A DNA stretch of 36,758 nt from Planctomycetaceae bacterium. GTDB taxonomy: Bacteria; Planctomycetota; Planctomycetia; Pirellulales; Pirellulaceae. The stretch is taken from positions 1 through 36,758 of the forward strand of contig JAAYDI010000049.1 of NCBI GenBank assembly GCA_012729315.1. The letters run 5' to 3'. Every line of letters begins with the position of its first letter. The first letter of the stretch is position 1. Both the position numbers and the translations under genes were made by a program. The notes beneath the pieces were generated by a model. It was not told the origin of the DNA, did not search any database, and saw only the letters and a program-made list of their open reading frames with translations. This document shows, piece by piece, positions 1 to 9,647 of the stretch.

Positions 1-181
1 ACGAGATCGCTCGCACGAACAAAGCTGGCAAAGCCGGACCAAAGACAGAACTAACTTCATTCATTGCAGATCCCCATACTTGGAAAGTGAATGGCGGCGC
101 ATGCGCGGCTAGAGAACATCCAACGAATGAGAGCCGACGCCGACTCCTTCAAAACCGGATCACGACTGTTCGTTCTCGTTC

Positions 182-634
182 CTAACATAGGACGAGGAAA
201 GCAAGGTATTGCAGGAGCGTGGTGACCGAGTCACAAAGTGCCAACGCCGCGAATGCCGGACTTCCCCGCCGAGCCAGCCAGAGCAGCCGTAGGCTGAGAA
301 ATGGCGCGACGTACGCAAGTACCACGGATGGCCAGTAAACTATCGCCAACACACAATACAGGAGAAAGCGTAATCCTGACGGAAAGTGCTCTAACCAATC
401 TTCCAGGTAATGACCAGGTGAATCCCAACTCGCGAAAACGCCGAGCAGCAAAACCAATACGATGTGATACCACACGTAAACTCGCCAACGCCGCGACGGC
501 ATTGGGCCCCCATACCACCACGCGCTTACGGACTGTTTGATTCGGTGATGCATTTGTCTGACGGCAACTTGGCCGTTGTTAGCCACAGCAATGGACCTCA
601 GGCTGATACTGCCCCAGGTGCCGGTATGTCTCAC
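182..634 (-). CDS. Small membrane protein overlapping the end of the giant Hint protein
   Basis: Unrecognised protein of 150 residues. It begins with a GTG that overlaps the stop codon of the upstream giant gene (GTGA arrangement), which suggests translational coupling. An ATG at 553 is an alternative start and would remove a non-hydrophobic leader. The body has about three hydrophobic segments (around residues 53-70, 90-117 and 125-150), so it should sit in the inner membrane. Coming directly after a Hint-terminated secreted protein, it stands where an immunity or export-helper gene would stand in a polymorphic-toxin locus. That role is inferred from position only. I cannot name a family. 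Confidence 0.5.
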   Translation of the reverse strand: MRHTGTWGSISLRSIAVANNGQVAVRQMHHRIKQSVSAWWYGGPMPSRRWRVYVWYHIVLVLLLGVFASWDSPGHYLEDWLEHFPSGLRFLLYCVLAIVYWPSVVLAYVAPFLSLRLLWLARRGSPAFAALALCDSVTTLLQYLAFLVLC

Positions 635-3600
635 TGAGAAAAACCAAATACTTCGTATGTTGTTTCATGAATATTGTATTCCTCCGCGTCGCACACGCTG
701 GCAGTCTGCCTAGCGTGAACGGGCCGGTCTGCAACCACTGCTCCGGCTTGACCGACGAGGTAAGTACCGGCTCTTGTACGAAGATTGTAGACCATTGCTC
801 CTCGGCACCGAACCGGAGCGGTGGCGGGGACGGCGATAGAACCCGCCGCAACAGTGAGGACCCTGCCACCAGACTGGAACTCCTGGGATGAGAACCATCT
901 TGTCCCATCGAAGAATGGGTGCTCCGTTGTGACGCAGATGCCGTCGAGCCGACCACCGCTAAGGCTCATCATATCGTAATCGCCGAAATGACGCTCCACT
1001 CGCTCGACTTCGGTCACGATGACCTGTGCGTTTCCGATATCGTAAGCCAAAACTTGGTCTCCGGGCACAATCCTCTCGATCGAAGTGCTGCCTGAGGGAC
1101 GCAGAACGGTCGTTCCTTCTGCGAAGCACTTGACGGGAAGAAAGTAAGGGTTCGAGGGAAACCGTGGAGTTCGTGGTGGAGATGGTGGAGGAGGCGGCAT
1201 CGTTGGACGCGGGCCCGCGTTCTTCAGGATCGCCTCCCAAAGGCTCCTGCCGTCGCGCATCCGAGCCGTCCGAAGAAAGTCGATCAAAGACGTAAGAATG
1301 TTATTGTTACTTTCGACGCCTGCAATCGGCTCAATATCGCCGTGCCCTACTCCGGTCCAGAGAAAATTCTTGCCAAATCGGTGCATGGGCTCATGGATGA
1401 ATTCCCTTATCGCTGCAGACTCACCTCCTTCGCGGAAGGTCTTTCGATTCAGAGTGATCCCTGGAAACCAGGGGTAGTTGTGGGAAGACTGATCGAACCA
1501 AGTGAGGTCCACACTGAAGATCCCCATCTTTGTGAAGTGCCGCGTGGCATACGCGATCTCGCGCTGCAATTCCGGCCACCTCTTCGGGAAGTAATTCCTG
1601 ATCTGGCCAGCTTCCACGAAGACACCCGTCGCGTCGCGCCGGGCATTGACGATATCGTACCATGGCAGTTCTTTGCGCAGCAGTTCTGGACCGCCCCGCC
1701 ATAATGCGTCGGCAACGAGCATTATCTGCTGTAATACACGAAGGTAGTAGTCGAGAAGTTGCTGGTCGTATTCTGCCATTGTGGTGGGCCGCGGCGTTCG
1801 CTGCCCGCCACCGTCAGGCGTATTCGCCTCGCTGTACGCCTCACCCGTGCCGTCCATCGCAGTGAAGGCCACCACGGCGGCGTCCACTGCGGCCGGCACC
1901 GCGCTGGTGCCTGCGAGGGCAGCGCCGGCCGCACCTGCGACCCCGCTCAATGCACTACCATGGTCCCCCTCGTCCGGGCCGCTGTAAGTCGGCGGCGCGA
2001 CCGGACCGGTCGGTGGCGTGCCCGTCGTGTGGGTCCATTCGACCGGCGGACGCGAGTTGTCCACGGACCAGTTCCCATTGTAACTCCACGACTCCCCGTT
2101 GATCGAGCCGCTGTCCGCGTAGCAATAGCTCGCACTACCCGTGTGCTCGTACGAGTGACTATAGCTCGATCCGCTCGGCCCCCACAGGCTCTCGTCGTGC
2201 CACACCTCCTCCCATGTCGAGTCGGAATGACTCGTGGAGTCGTGCGTGCTCGTCACCATGGGATTCGTGTAGGTGCCGTGCGACTGGGACTGATAGTCCC
2301 CAGTGAAGTTGCTCGCGTTGTCGTGACTCGACTCGCCGGCCAGAACGCCCGAAGGGTCGTAGCTCCGGGCGCTCGAGTCGCTCCAGCTCCAGCTCCCCTG
2401 CTCGTCGGCTGTGCCGTAGCCGTTGCCCGCCGAGGTCGTTCCATCGTAGCTCGACGACCCGCTCCAACTGTTACTGCGGTAGTAGTCGCCAGACCCGTCG
2501 CCCCAGTCGTCAGAGCTGTAGTAGCCCGTGTCGCCGTCCTCGGTGAAGCTCCCCCCGTCCCCGATGCTGTAGCCGGCGGTTTGCCAACCGCTGTAGTCCC
2601 AGGTGCTGGTGCTGGAACTGCTGGAGGTCGTCGTGGTGGTCGTGTTGCTCGAATCGCCCACCCCGCCCCAATCCCAGTCCGACGTTCCCCCCTCGCTGTA
2701 CGTGTAGACCCCGGACTCCCCGCCGGGGCCGTAGATCCCTGACTCGGTGCACGTGTACCCCCAACTGTCCGACAGACTCTCCGAATAGTCGTCGCTGTCG
2801 CTGCTGGTCGTGATCGAGTCGGCGTAATCGTAGTCGTAGTTCCAGGTGCCCGAGTAGTTGTAGGTTTCGTCGTAGTCCTGGTCCCAGTCGTAGATCCCCG
2901 TGATCCCCGTCTCCTCGATCAGCCCGGCCTCGCTATAGCCCTCCCCATAGTCGCTGGAAAGCGACTCGCCCCAACTGTTGGTCCAGCTTTCGGTGAGGTT
3001 GGGCGCGGTGTAGGTGTAGCTCGCGCTGGCCGAGCCGGAATAGCTGTACTGCGAGTCCCAGTCGTCGTCCAGGTCATACAGGCCTGACTTCTCCGTCGGC
3101 GTGTAATCGACGATCTCGCTGTAAGTCCAGCTCCCACTGCCGCTATCAGACTCCGAGTAGCCGTACCCCTCGTGCCCCGCCCACCCGGTGTCCGTGTAGT
3201 TGTAGCCCTGCGAGCCCGAGCCGGTGAAGGTGTACCCGTAGACCTCGCTCTTTTCGGAGAAGTAGGTCCCCGTGTCCCCGTCCACGTCGAAAGTGCCCGA
3301 ATCCTCCATCGACCAATCCCCATCGTCCCACCACGAGTAGCTTCCCGCAGACGAGGCCCCGCCAGCCCAATAGCCGTCGTCGTACACGTAATTGGAACTG
3401 GTCGTCTCCGTGAAGTCGTAGTTGTCCGTGCCGCTCTCGCTAAAACTGTAGCTGCCGCTGGTCGCCACCTCATCCACGAACTGGCCGTCTTCGCCGAAGT
3501 CGAAGCCGTAGGTGTAGCTCTCCGAGTCGTCGTAGGTCACGGTGTAGGCGTTGGTCGCGTCGTCGTCGCTATAGCTGGAATGGTACGTTCCCGAGCCGTG

Positions 3601-6600
3601 CCAGGTGTACTGCTCCTCCCCCCCCTCATCCCACGTGTAGTCCCCGGTGGTTTCGGTCGGCGTGAAGTCCCCGCTCTCCGTGTACGTATAGTCGCCGCTG
3701 TAGTGATCCCCTTCTGTAAAGCCGTAGGTGCCGTCCTGGTGCCAGGCGCCGAGCAGGTAGTCGAAATCGTAGTCGTAGCCGTCGTAGCCGTCCCCGTGCC
3801 AGTCCGCCGTGTACGCCCCGGTCTCGCTGTACGAATAGTCCCCCGTCTCACTTGCCCCAGTGAAGCTCCCGTCCTCCGTGTAGCTGTAGCTCCACGAACC
3901 GTCGGTTGTGCTGTCGAATCCGTAATGACTCCACTCGTCGGACAAGGCATCGTGGTAACTGTACGATGCGCCGCCGTCCCACGTGTAGTGATACGTGTCG
4001 CTCCCGTTCTCGGCATAGTCATACGTGCCGGTTGTCGCCGTGGGCGTGATGTGCCCCGACTCGCTGTAACTGTAGCTCAGGCTCCCGCTCTCCGACTCAC
4101 TGTAGTCCCAGCTTGCCGATTCCGTCCGGTAGCTGTCGCTGTAGCTGTCGCTATACGTCTCGTCGTCGTCCCACGTGTACGTGTCGCTGCCGCTCTTCGA
4201 AAACGAATAGTCCGCCGTCACCCCCGTCTCATCAAAGCTCCCGCTCTCGTTGCGCGTGAAACTCGAATGGCCCGTGTTGTGGTAGCTCCAGTCCGCCGTG
4301 ACGTCCGGCGCGTCCTCGCTTCCCGTCTCGTCGTACACCGGGTCGCTCGAGCCCTCCTCGTGGCTGGTGTACGTCCCGTCGTACACCACGATTCCCCCCG
4401 TCACCGTGTAGGTGCCGCTGGCATGGTAGCTCCAGGAGTAACTGCCCGGCTCGTCGAGCGTCCAGGAATACGTGATGTACCCGACCGTCCAGTCCGCCTC
4501 TTCTTCGTAGAGCGTGGACTGGTCGATCGATACGTCCAGGACGAATGTCCCGGCGACCGAATTCCCCGTGACTGTCATCACGTAACTGGTGGTCACCGTG
4601 TCAGTGATCGTGTATTGGCCGTTATCCGTGGTGACGGTCTGCGTGTAGGTCTCGGTGTCCGAGTAATTCTTGTTCTGCGGGATGCCGGTCGAGGTGGTAT
4701 AGATCACCAGTCCCGCCCCTTTGCTGGTCACCGGGTTGAACGTGCCGATCTGCAGGCCGTCGAAGAGCGAGGCGTTGGGATTCGTACCCCAGAGGGCCGT
4801 GTCGATCTGGTTCAAACCCATCTCCACCGCCCGATCGTAGGCCGTCGCGCTTGGTGTGCTGGGGTCGGTCCCCGTGCCCGTCGCAGTTTCCAGCGTGAAG
4901 GTGAAGCTCGTCCACGACCCGTAGCGATAGCTGGAACTGCCCACGTCCCACTCCGCCACGCGCGCACGGACCGTCACCTCCCCGTTGGGAAGGCCGATCG
5001 GGCGGTAGCTGAAGTCCCCCTCAATGTCGGTCATCGTGGTCCCGTCCACCATCTCGTCGTCGTTGTGGTCGAACTGAACCGTCGTCCTTGCCGCATCCTC
5101 CGTGAACGCCAAGCCTCCGGCAATCTCCGGGTCGGTCGTGATGTTGTCCCCCGGCGTGCCCGTGTCGTTGACCAAGTGCAGGCCCGTGACCGTGGCCGTC
5201 GTGCTGTCGGTCAAGGTGAAGGTCAGCCCAGCCCACGGCCCCGTCTCGGTCCCTCCTTGCAGGCTCGGTGCAATGGCCCGGGCCTGGATCGTCACCTCGC
5301 CTGGTTCAAGACTCTGCGGCAGGTAGGTGAAGTTCCCCTCGTCGTCCGCCAGCACCGTGGCGTCGGCCGCCTGATCCTCGTTGAGGTCGATCTCGACCGT
5401 GATGCCAAAGGGATTTCCCGTGCTGGTCACGACCGTCCCCGTGATCCGCGGGTCGCTGGTCACCAAATCACTTGCCGAGTCCCCCGTGTCGCTCACCAGG
5501 CGCAGCCCCGTGATCGTGGGCCCCGAGCCTTCCTCCAGCGTGAAGCTGAGAGTGGCCCAGTCGCCGAACATCTCGGCATAGGTTTGCAGGTCCCACTCCA
5601 CCGCCCGGGCTTTCACGGTCACCTCGCCCGCCTCCAGCGTGTGCGGCAGATAGCTGAAGACGCCGTAGGCGTCAGTCCGCGTCACCTCGTCCACCGTCCC
5701 GTTCTCGTCCAGATCGAATTCCACGCGCAGGTTCGACACCGAGTTGTCGTTCGTCACCTGTCCGGTCAGTGTGGCGTCGCTGGTGATACTGTCTGTGTCC
5801 GATTCGCCGGTGTCGTTGGCTAACGCCAGGCTGGCCACCACCGGCGGCGCGTTCACCCCGCTGGCCACGGTGAAGCTCACCGAGGACCAGTTCCCGTAAA
5901 TGTACTGCATCAACCCGGACTCGAACTCTTGGGTCCGCGCGTAGATCGTCACCGGCCCGAGCAGCAGGCCGCTGGGCGTGTGCGTAAAGTCCCCCTGGGA
6001 ATCGGTCGTGGTATAGCCGTCCGGCGAACCGTCCCCGTTGTAGTCGAACTGGATCGAGACTCCGTTCACCGATCCGTCATTGGAAATGCTGCCGGCGATC
6101 GTCGGATCCGAGGTGATCCGGTCCGTAGGCGAGGTACCGTTATCGTTCACCAAGTCCAGGGAAGTCACCGTGCCCGGCAGGTTCACGTCATCGGAGGTGA
6201 TCAGCAGCGTCGCGCTGCAGGCCGTACCCAGGATATACCCTCCCCCGCTCATCGCGTTCTGCAGATGCAGCACCACCGATTCATCCGCCTCCACTACGCT
6301 ATCGTCGATCGGCGTGACCTGGAGCGTCACGGACGACTGACCCGGACTGAACGTCACGCTCCCATACGTGTTCGGCGCGCTGAAGTCCGAGCCGTAAGCT
6401 GCTAACGGCGTCGAGCCCTGATCGATCTGGTACATCACCGAAAGACTTCCCGCGGTATTGTCCCGGGTGATGGTGAAATAGCCGCTCTGGCTCGGCTCCG
6501 CCGCATCGGCGGTGGCATGGACATTGACCGTGGTCGGCGGGGTCGAATCGTTGTCCGCGATCAGCACCGAGGCACTGCTGGCCGTTCCGATCTGATATCC

Positions 6601-7704
6601 CCCGCCCGAGCCCGTCGTGAGACGCACTACCACCGACTCGCTGCTCTCGGCCAGCGTGTCGTCGATCGGCGTGACCTGGAGCGTCACCGAGGATTGACCT
6701 GGCGAAAACGTCACGCTTCCGCTCATTGCCGGAGCGCTGAAATCGCTGGAGTAGCTGGCCGTGCTGGCTGTCTGGTCCACCTGGTAATACACCGACAGAC
6801 TGCCGGCCGTCGTATTCCGGCTGACCGTGAAATACCCGCTCTGGCTCGGCTCCGCGGCGTCCGACCCGGCCGCGATGTTCACCGTCGCGGCGGTGTCGTT
6901 ATCCAGCAAGGACAGCGACGCGCTGCTCGCACTTCCCACGGAATACCCCGACCCGGACTGCACCCGCACGACAATGGATTCCGTCCCTTCCACGGCGCTG
7001 TCATCGGCAGGCATCACTTGGAGCGTCACCGAAGACTGACCCGGTGAAAACGTCACGCTCCCCGCTGTGCTGGGGCTGGTGAAATCCGTGCCCGCAGTGG
7101 CCGTGCTGGCCGTCTGGTCCACCTGGTAATACACCGTCAGGCCGCCCGAGGTCGAATCCCTGGTGAACGTGTAGTACCCGCTCTGATTCGGCTCAGAAGC
7201 GTTTTGTGTTGCCGCTACGTTGACCGTGGCCGAGCTGCTTGTGTCGTTGTCAAGAATGACCAGCGACGCGCTGCTGGGGGTCCCCAGTGTGTAAAGTGAG
7301 CCCCCTTGCAACCGCAACGCCACCGATTCGTCCGCCTCCGGCGTGCTGTCGTCGATCGGAACCACGTTCAAGGTCACGGACGACTGGCCCGGGCTGAAAC
7401 TGACGCTCCCGTAGGTCCCGGGCTGACTGAAGTCCGACCCGTAAGTTGCCAGTCCCGATCCCTGGTCCAAGCTGAACATCACGGTCAGACTGCCGACCGT
7501 GGTGTCGCGGCTGACCGTGAAGTACCCCGTCTGTGAGCCCTCCATGGCGTTTTGTCCGAAGCCCGCAGTGACCGTGGTCAGAAGCACACGCCCCTCCAGG
7601 GGCTCCAATCCCAGCCGCCGCGGCTTGAGCCGAAATGGTTTGCGGGTATTGACGACCTTGAAGCCAAGCTTGGTCAGGGTGGTCCGCCAAGAACTGATCG
7701 GCAT
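631..7704 (-). CDS. Giant secreted repeat protein: LEPR-XLL-type N-terminus, Calx-beta, Ig-like, 62-aa repeats, HExxH domain, Hint
   Basis: Surface or secreted protein of 2,357 residues. I chose the ATG at 7704 because GGAGAGGAG lies about 12 bases upstream and it puts LEPLEGRVLLTT (the planctomycete LEPR-XLL-type motif) at residues 33-44. An in-frame ATG at 7833 would add 43 residues. Four Calx-beta repeats (about 45-510) share the SFSPGQSSVTL core and an LDND-type end. Four Ig-like repeats follow (about 515-945), each with an LVNDTG / ITSDP / VEFDLN pattern. Next is a Tyr/Trp/Ser/Asp/Gly-rich array with a 62-residue period (bases 2371-4248). The tail has an Ala-rich hydrophobic stretch, a domain with HEPMH (residues 2104-2108, bases 1381-1395; an HExxH zinc-peptidase signature), a proline linker, and a Hint domain from C2193 (CFAEGTTV, IERIVPGDQVLAYD, TTEHPFF, VYNL, TYLVG). 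Only about 35 residues follow the Hint core, so no large toxin lies beyond it. Calcium-binding adhesion with autoprocessing is inferred from the domains. Confidence 0.85.
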   Translation of the reverse strand: MPISSWRTTLTKLGFKVVNTRKPFRLKPRRLGLEPLEGRVLLTTVTAGFGQNAMEGSQTGYFTVSRDTTVGSLTVMFSLDQGSGLATYGSDFSQPGTYGSVSFSPGQSSVTLNVVPIDDSTPEADESVALRLQGGSLYTLGTPSSASLVILDNDTSSSATVNVAATQNASEPNQSGYYTFTRDSTSGGLTVYYQVDQTASTATAGTDFTSPSTAGSVTFSPGQSSVTLQVMPADDSAVEGTESIVVRVQSGSGYSVGSASSASLSLLDNDTAATVNIAAGSDAAEPSQSGYFTVSRNTTAGSLSVYYQVDQTASTASYSSDFSAPAMSGSVTFSPGQSSVTLQVTPIDDTLAESSESVVVRLTTGSGGGYQIGTASSASVLIADNDSTPPTTVNVHATADAAEPSQSGYFTITRDNTAGSLSVMYQIDQGSTPLAAYGSDFSAPNTYGSVTFSPGQSSVTLQVTPIDDSVVEADESVVLHLQNAMSGGGYILGTACSATLLITSDDVNLPGTVTSLDLVNDNGTSPTDRITSDPTIAGSISNDGSVNGVSIQFDYNGDGSPDGYTTTDSQGDFTHTPSGLLLGPVTIYARTQEFESGLMQYIYGNWSSVSFTVASGVNAPPVVASLALANDTGESDTDSITSDATLTGQVTNDNSVSNLRVEFDLDENGTVDEVTRTDAYGVFSYLPHTLEAGEVTVKARAVEWDLQTYAEMFGDWATLSFTLEEGSGPTITGLRLVSDTGDSASDLVTSDPRITGTVVTSTGNPFGITVEIDLNEDQAADATVLADDEGNFTYLPQSLEPGEVTIQARAIAPSLQGGTETGPWAGLTFTLTDSTTATVTGLHLVNDTGTPGDNITTDPEIAGGLAFTEDAARTTVQFDHNDDEMVDGTTMTDIEGDFSYRPIGLPNGEVTVRARVAEWDVGSSSYRYGSWTSFTFTLETATGTGTDPSTPSATAYDRAVEMGLNQIDTALWGTNPNASLFDGLQIGTFNPVTSKGAGLVIYTTSTGIPQNKNYSDTETYTQTVTTDNGQYTITDTVTTSYVMTVTGNSVAGTFVLDVSIDQSTLYEEEADWTVGYITYSWTLDEPGSYSWSYHASGTYTVTGGIVVYDGTYTSHEEGSSDPVYDETGSEDAPDVTADWSYHNTGHSSFTRNESGSFDETGVTADYSFSKSGSDTYTWDDDETYSDSYSDSYRTESASWDYSESESGSLSYSYSESGHITPTATTGTYDYAENGSDTYHYTWDGGASYSYHDALSDEWSHYGFDSTTDGSWSYSYTEDGSFTGASETGDYSYSETGAYTADWHGDGYDGYDYDFDYLLGAWHQDGTYGFTEGDHYSGDYTYTESGDFTPTETTGDYTWDEGGEEQYTWHGSGTYHSSYSDDDATNAYTVTYDDSESYTYGFDFGEDGQFVDEVATSGSYSFSESGTDNYDFTETTSSNYVYDDGYWAGGASSAGSYSWWDDGDWSMEDSGTFDVDGDTGTYFSEKSEVYGYTFTGSGSQGYNYTDTGWAGHEGYGYSESDSGSGSWTYSEIVDYTPTEKSGLYDLDDDWDSQYSYSGSASASYTYTAPNLTESWTNSWGESLSSDYGEGYSEAGLIEETGITGIYDWDQDYDETYNYSGTWNYDYDYADSITTSSDSDDYSESLSDSWGYTCTESGIYGPGGESGVYTYSEGGTSDWDWGGVGDSSNTTTTTTSSSSSTSTWDYSGWQTAGYSIGDGGSFTEDGDTGYYSSDDWGDGSGDYYRSNSWSGSSSYDGTTSAGNGYGTADEQGSWSWSDSSARSYDPSGVLAGESSHDNASNFTGDYQSQSHGTYTNPMVTSTHDSTSHSDSTWEEVWHDESLWGPSGSSYSHSYEHTGSASYCYADSGSINGESWSYNGNWSVDNSRPPVEWTHTTGTPPTGPVAPPTYSGPDEGDHGSALSGVAGAAGAALAGTSAVPAAVDAAVVAFTAMDGTGEAYSEANTPDGGGQRTPRPTTMAEYDQQLLDYYLRVLQQIMLVADALWRGGPELLRKELPWYDIVNARRDATGVFVEAGQIRNYFPKRWPELQREIAYATRHFTKMGIFSVDLTWFDQSSHNYPWFPGITLNRKTFREGGESAAIREFIHEPMHRFGKNFLWTGVGHGDIEPIAGVESNNNILTSLIDFLRTARMRDGRSLWEAILKNAGPRPTMPPPPPSPPRTPRFPSNPYFLPVKCFAEGTTVLRPSGSTSIERIVPGDQVLAYDIGNAQVIVTEVERVERHFGDYDMMSLSGGRLDGICVTTEHPFFDGTRWFSSQEFQSGGRVLTVAAGSIAVPATAPVRCRGAMVYNLRTRAGTYLVGQAGAVVADRPVHARQTASVCDAEEYNIHETTYEVFGFSQ
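2371..4248 (-). repeat. Ten tandem 62-residue (186-bp) Tyr/Trp/Ser/Asp/Gly-rich coding repeats
   Basis: Within the giant protein I can lay out ten consecutive units. Seven are exactly 62 residues; the others are 63, 63 and 66. The total of 626 residues matches the base coordinates of the first and last unit. Each unit opens with [E/D]-x-G-x-[F/I/Y], reaches T/S-G-x-Y at residues 11-14, has a second Tyr/Trp cluster near 17-25, and usually ends with an aromatic-x-[Y/C/I/D]-[S/T/G] signature. Diverged units flank the array on both sides. The DNA copies have drifted far apart, so this is an old structural repeat and not a recent expansion. 62 is close to three times the roughly 21-residue RHS/YD repeat, but I see no classic YD motif. 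Confidence 0.85.
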
Positions 7705-8147
7705 TGGCACGGTTTTCTCCTCTCCGAAGAACCACACGCGCACCGTTGGACCGGCGAAATCCAGCCGCGCGATGGACAGAACCCTCATTGACCTCGTAGT
7801 GGCTCTTAAGCAGCCTTCAGCCACTCGTTCCATTTTCTCTTCAAAGAGCCGTTGCGCGCTGCAAGCGGGGGGCGCGCCCCGGAGGACATTAGCCGTCCGT
7901 GGTCACCGACATGGCCAGGCACTGCCTGTGCCGAGCCGAGAAGTCGATCACACGTAGCCAATCGCCATGGTAAATGGGGCGATGGCGGAGTTGACATCTA
8001 CTGCTGCGACATTTCGAGCGCGCGTGACACGCGAAAACGCGAACACCCTCAACACTCGCTACCCCTCATTCGTTCGCAATAGCCTTGCTCGTCGCACTTC
8101 TCGATGATGGGGTCAAAATATCGCCAGTCAAAAAAACTTCAAGTCGG
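7705..8147. other. Intergenic stretch upstream of the giant gene
   Basis: About 440 bases between the preferred start of the giant protein and the LuxR-type gene; both lie on the minus strand. It contains the 43-codon in-frame extension of the giant gene (7705-7833) and presumably that gene's promoter. I could not identify a convincing -35/-10 pair on the minus strand, a terminator or a small gene. Confidence 0.4.
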
Positions 8148-8585
8148 CTAGGTAGGGGACGCTGAGTGGGGGGTACGCAGATGCCCCGCTGCACATCGCC
8201 CCTGGAACGCTCTAAGAGTATGCGTGACAAGCTGCAATCGACTTTGCAGCTGTGTTTTCTCATATAGGCGTGCCATATACGAGTGCACCGTGTGGCGCGA
8301 TAATCCAAGATTGGCGGCGATATCTGCCTCCGATTGATCGTCAAATAAGCATTGAACGACCTCTAACTCGCGCCTGGACAGCCCAAAGCGACGCCGCACG
8401 GCAGACCACTGGTGGTTACATAGCATTCGGCGCCCCAGGAACGATGAAGGCCAATTGCCGGCTGCGCACATCGCATGCGGACATGTCGAATCGCCTGCGT
8501 GTAGGACGCAATGAGAATCGTAATTCGTGTTCACGTCGCGGTTGTTCGGCTCCACGGGGGTGCTCCTGCTGGTCACGAATCCCAA
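8148..8585 (-). CDS. LuxR/GerE-type HTH transcription regulator
   Basis: DNA-binding protein of up to 145 residues. Residues about 69-128 form a LuxR-type helix-turn-helix: LSRRELEVVQCL, then SEADIAANLGLSRHTVHSYM with the recognition helix, then RLYEKTQLQSRLQLV. No receiver or autoinducer domain is present, so it is a stand-alone HTH regulator of the GerE kind, a type I associate with planctomycetes. The start is uncertain: the longest frame begins with TTG at 8585, GTG at 8576 and ATG at 8426 are alternatives, and none has a clear Shine-Dalgarno sequence. It lies upstream of the giant surface-protein gene on the same strand and may regulate it, but that is inference from position. Confidence 0.75.
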   Translation of the reverse strand: MGFVTSRSTPVEPNNRDVNTNYDSHCVLHAGDSTCPHAMCAAGNWPSSFLGRRMLCNHQWSAVRRRFGLSRRELEVVQCLFDDQSEADIAANLGLSRHTVHSYMARLYEKTQLQSRLQLVTHTLRAFQGRCAAGHLRTPHSASPT

Positions 8586-9647
8586 TCATTCACGGCGTCG
8601 GTCGCGGCAAGGACGACCTCATTGCATCCGGACATGCAGCCGTTCTCTATTTCTTGAATTTCGAACGGCGCCAAAAACGGGCGCAAAATCCGGAAAAAAA
8701 TCAGCATTTCGTTTCGCGAGGAGGGTCGAACCAGCGTTTGGACGCCAGATTTTTCCAGCAATCCTGCCGAAACGTTGTGTTACCAAAGAGGTTGTGCAGG
8801 TGCACGACTACCATTCCCAGTCCGCCTGGGAGCATCGGACGTTCCCCCACATTCCACGGATGTTAGTCCACGACGACGCGGCGATTCCACGGCCGCATGC
8901 GACGAGCCCTCTATTAATTCCATCGCAAAAATCGCGAAAGAGCGGGTCAGAAAAGTCGAAAAAACGTGAAAACTCTTCCTGACCGGCAAAGTCCACAGGA
9001 CCCCAAGACGGCGCACTGCGACCACCGCGTGATACGGTCATTGCCGCAAGAATCGATTGCGAAGGGACTTGCGTCAGCTACTCAAAACACGACAGGAAGC
9101 ATGGGATTTGTCCCGATCGCACGCCGGACACCGCCGGGATTCGTTGCTCAACAGCGACGTGAGCAGCTCAAATTCTGGTCTAAACAGGGTGCCCCAGGGG
9201 GTTGATACCGAGCTGTGGTTCGAGGATGCATCGCTGACTTTCCATAGCACGACAACTACATCGGTCCGACACACCGAAGTAATCACTCCGCGCCCGATTC
9301 AATCGCGTCCGATGCGGGCGGATCGTCCAGGACGATAAGGAGAAGGTGCGCTGTGGATGATGTCACAAGACTGCCAACCCTCGATCGAGCCAGCAACCTG
9401 AGTGTGGTTGTCGGAACGAGTCGTGGACTGAACCAGAAATGATCGATCAGTGGTTCTGCGGATGATGGACGCCTGTTGGTGGAGGGAATCTTTTGTGACC
9501 TGCCACAGGCTGCGATCGCGGCGTCGCCGTGATACAGAATGTGATACAGAATCGGTGGTAATCGGTACGGAATGGCGTAAAATATGGGAAATTGAGCGGG
9601 CCTGGGGTCGCGGGCCCGATTGCTGTAACGCGTTTCTTTTCAATAGG
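8586..9647. other. Gene-poor stretch left of the integrase
   Basis: About 1.06 kb with no convincing gene on either strand. Open frames exist, but they are short, mutually overlapping, rich in Arg/Ser/His and lack ribosome-binding sites. I see a perfect tandem 12-bp repeat (9529-9552) and a GC-rich hairpin near 9598-9619. The stretch may be the decayed end of an older integrated element (see the tRNA half-site). Confidence 0.5.
9529..9552 (+). repeat. Tandem 12-bp direct repeat
   Basis: Two perfect adjacent copies of GTGATACAGAAT lie about 135 bases outside the tRNA-like att core. Short direct repeats near an att site can be integrase or excisionase arm sites, but nothing else here proves that. 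Confidence 0.5.

Noticed and set aside
3-185. A plus-strand frame open from the window edge to 185
   Set aside because: About 60 residues without recognisable features; it could be the end of a gene outside the window, but chance open length is equally likely.
2000-4640. A CRISPR-like or recent tandem DNA repeat
   Set aside because: The repetition is at protein level; DNA units have diverged and there are no spacers or identical direct repeats.
3172-5823. A plus-strand reading frame of 883 residues opposite the giant gene
   Set aside because: It is rich in Val, Arg and Ala with no domain, lies wholly antisense to the well-supported repeat protein, and arises from the biased third codon positions of that gene.
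7991-7996. A TTGACA box as a plus-strand promoter
   Set aside because: No matching -10 element lies 16-18 bases downstream and no plus-strand gene follows.
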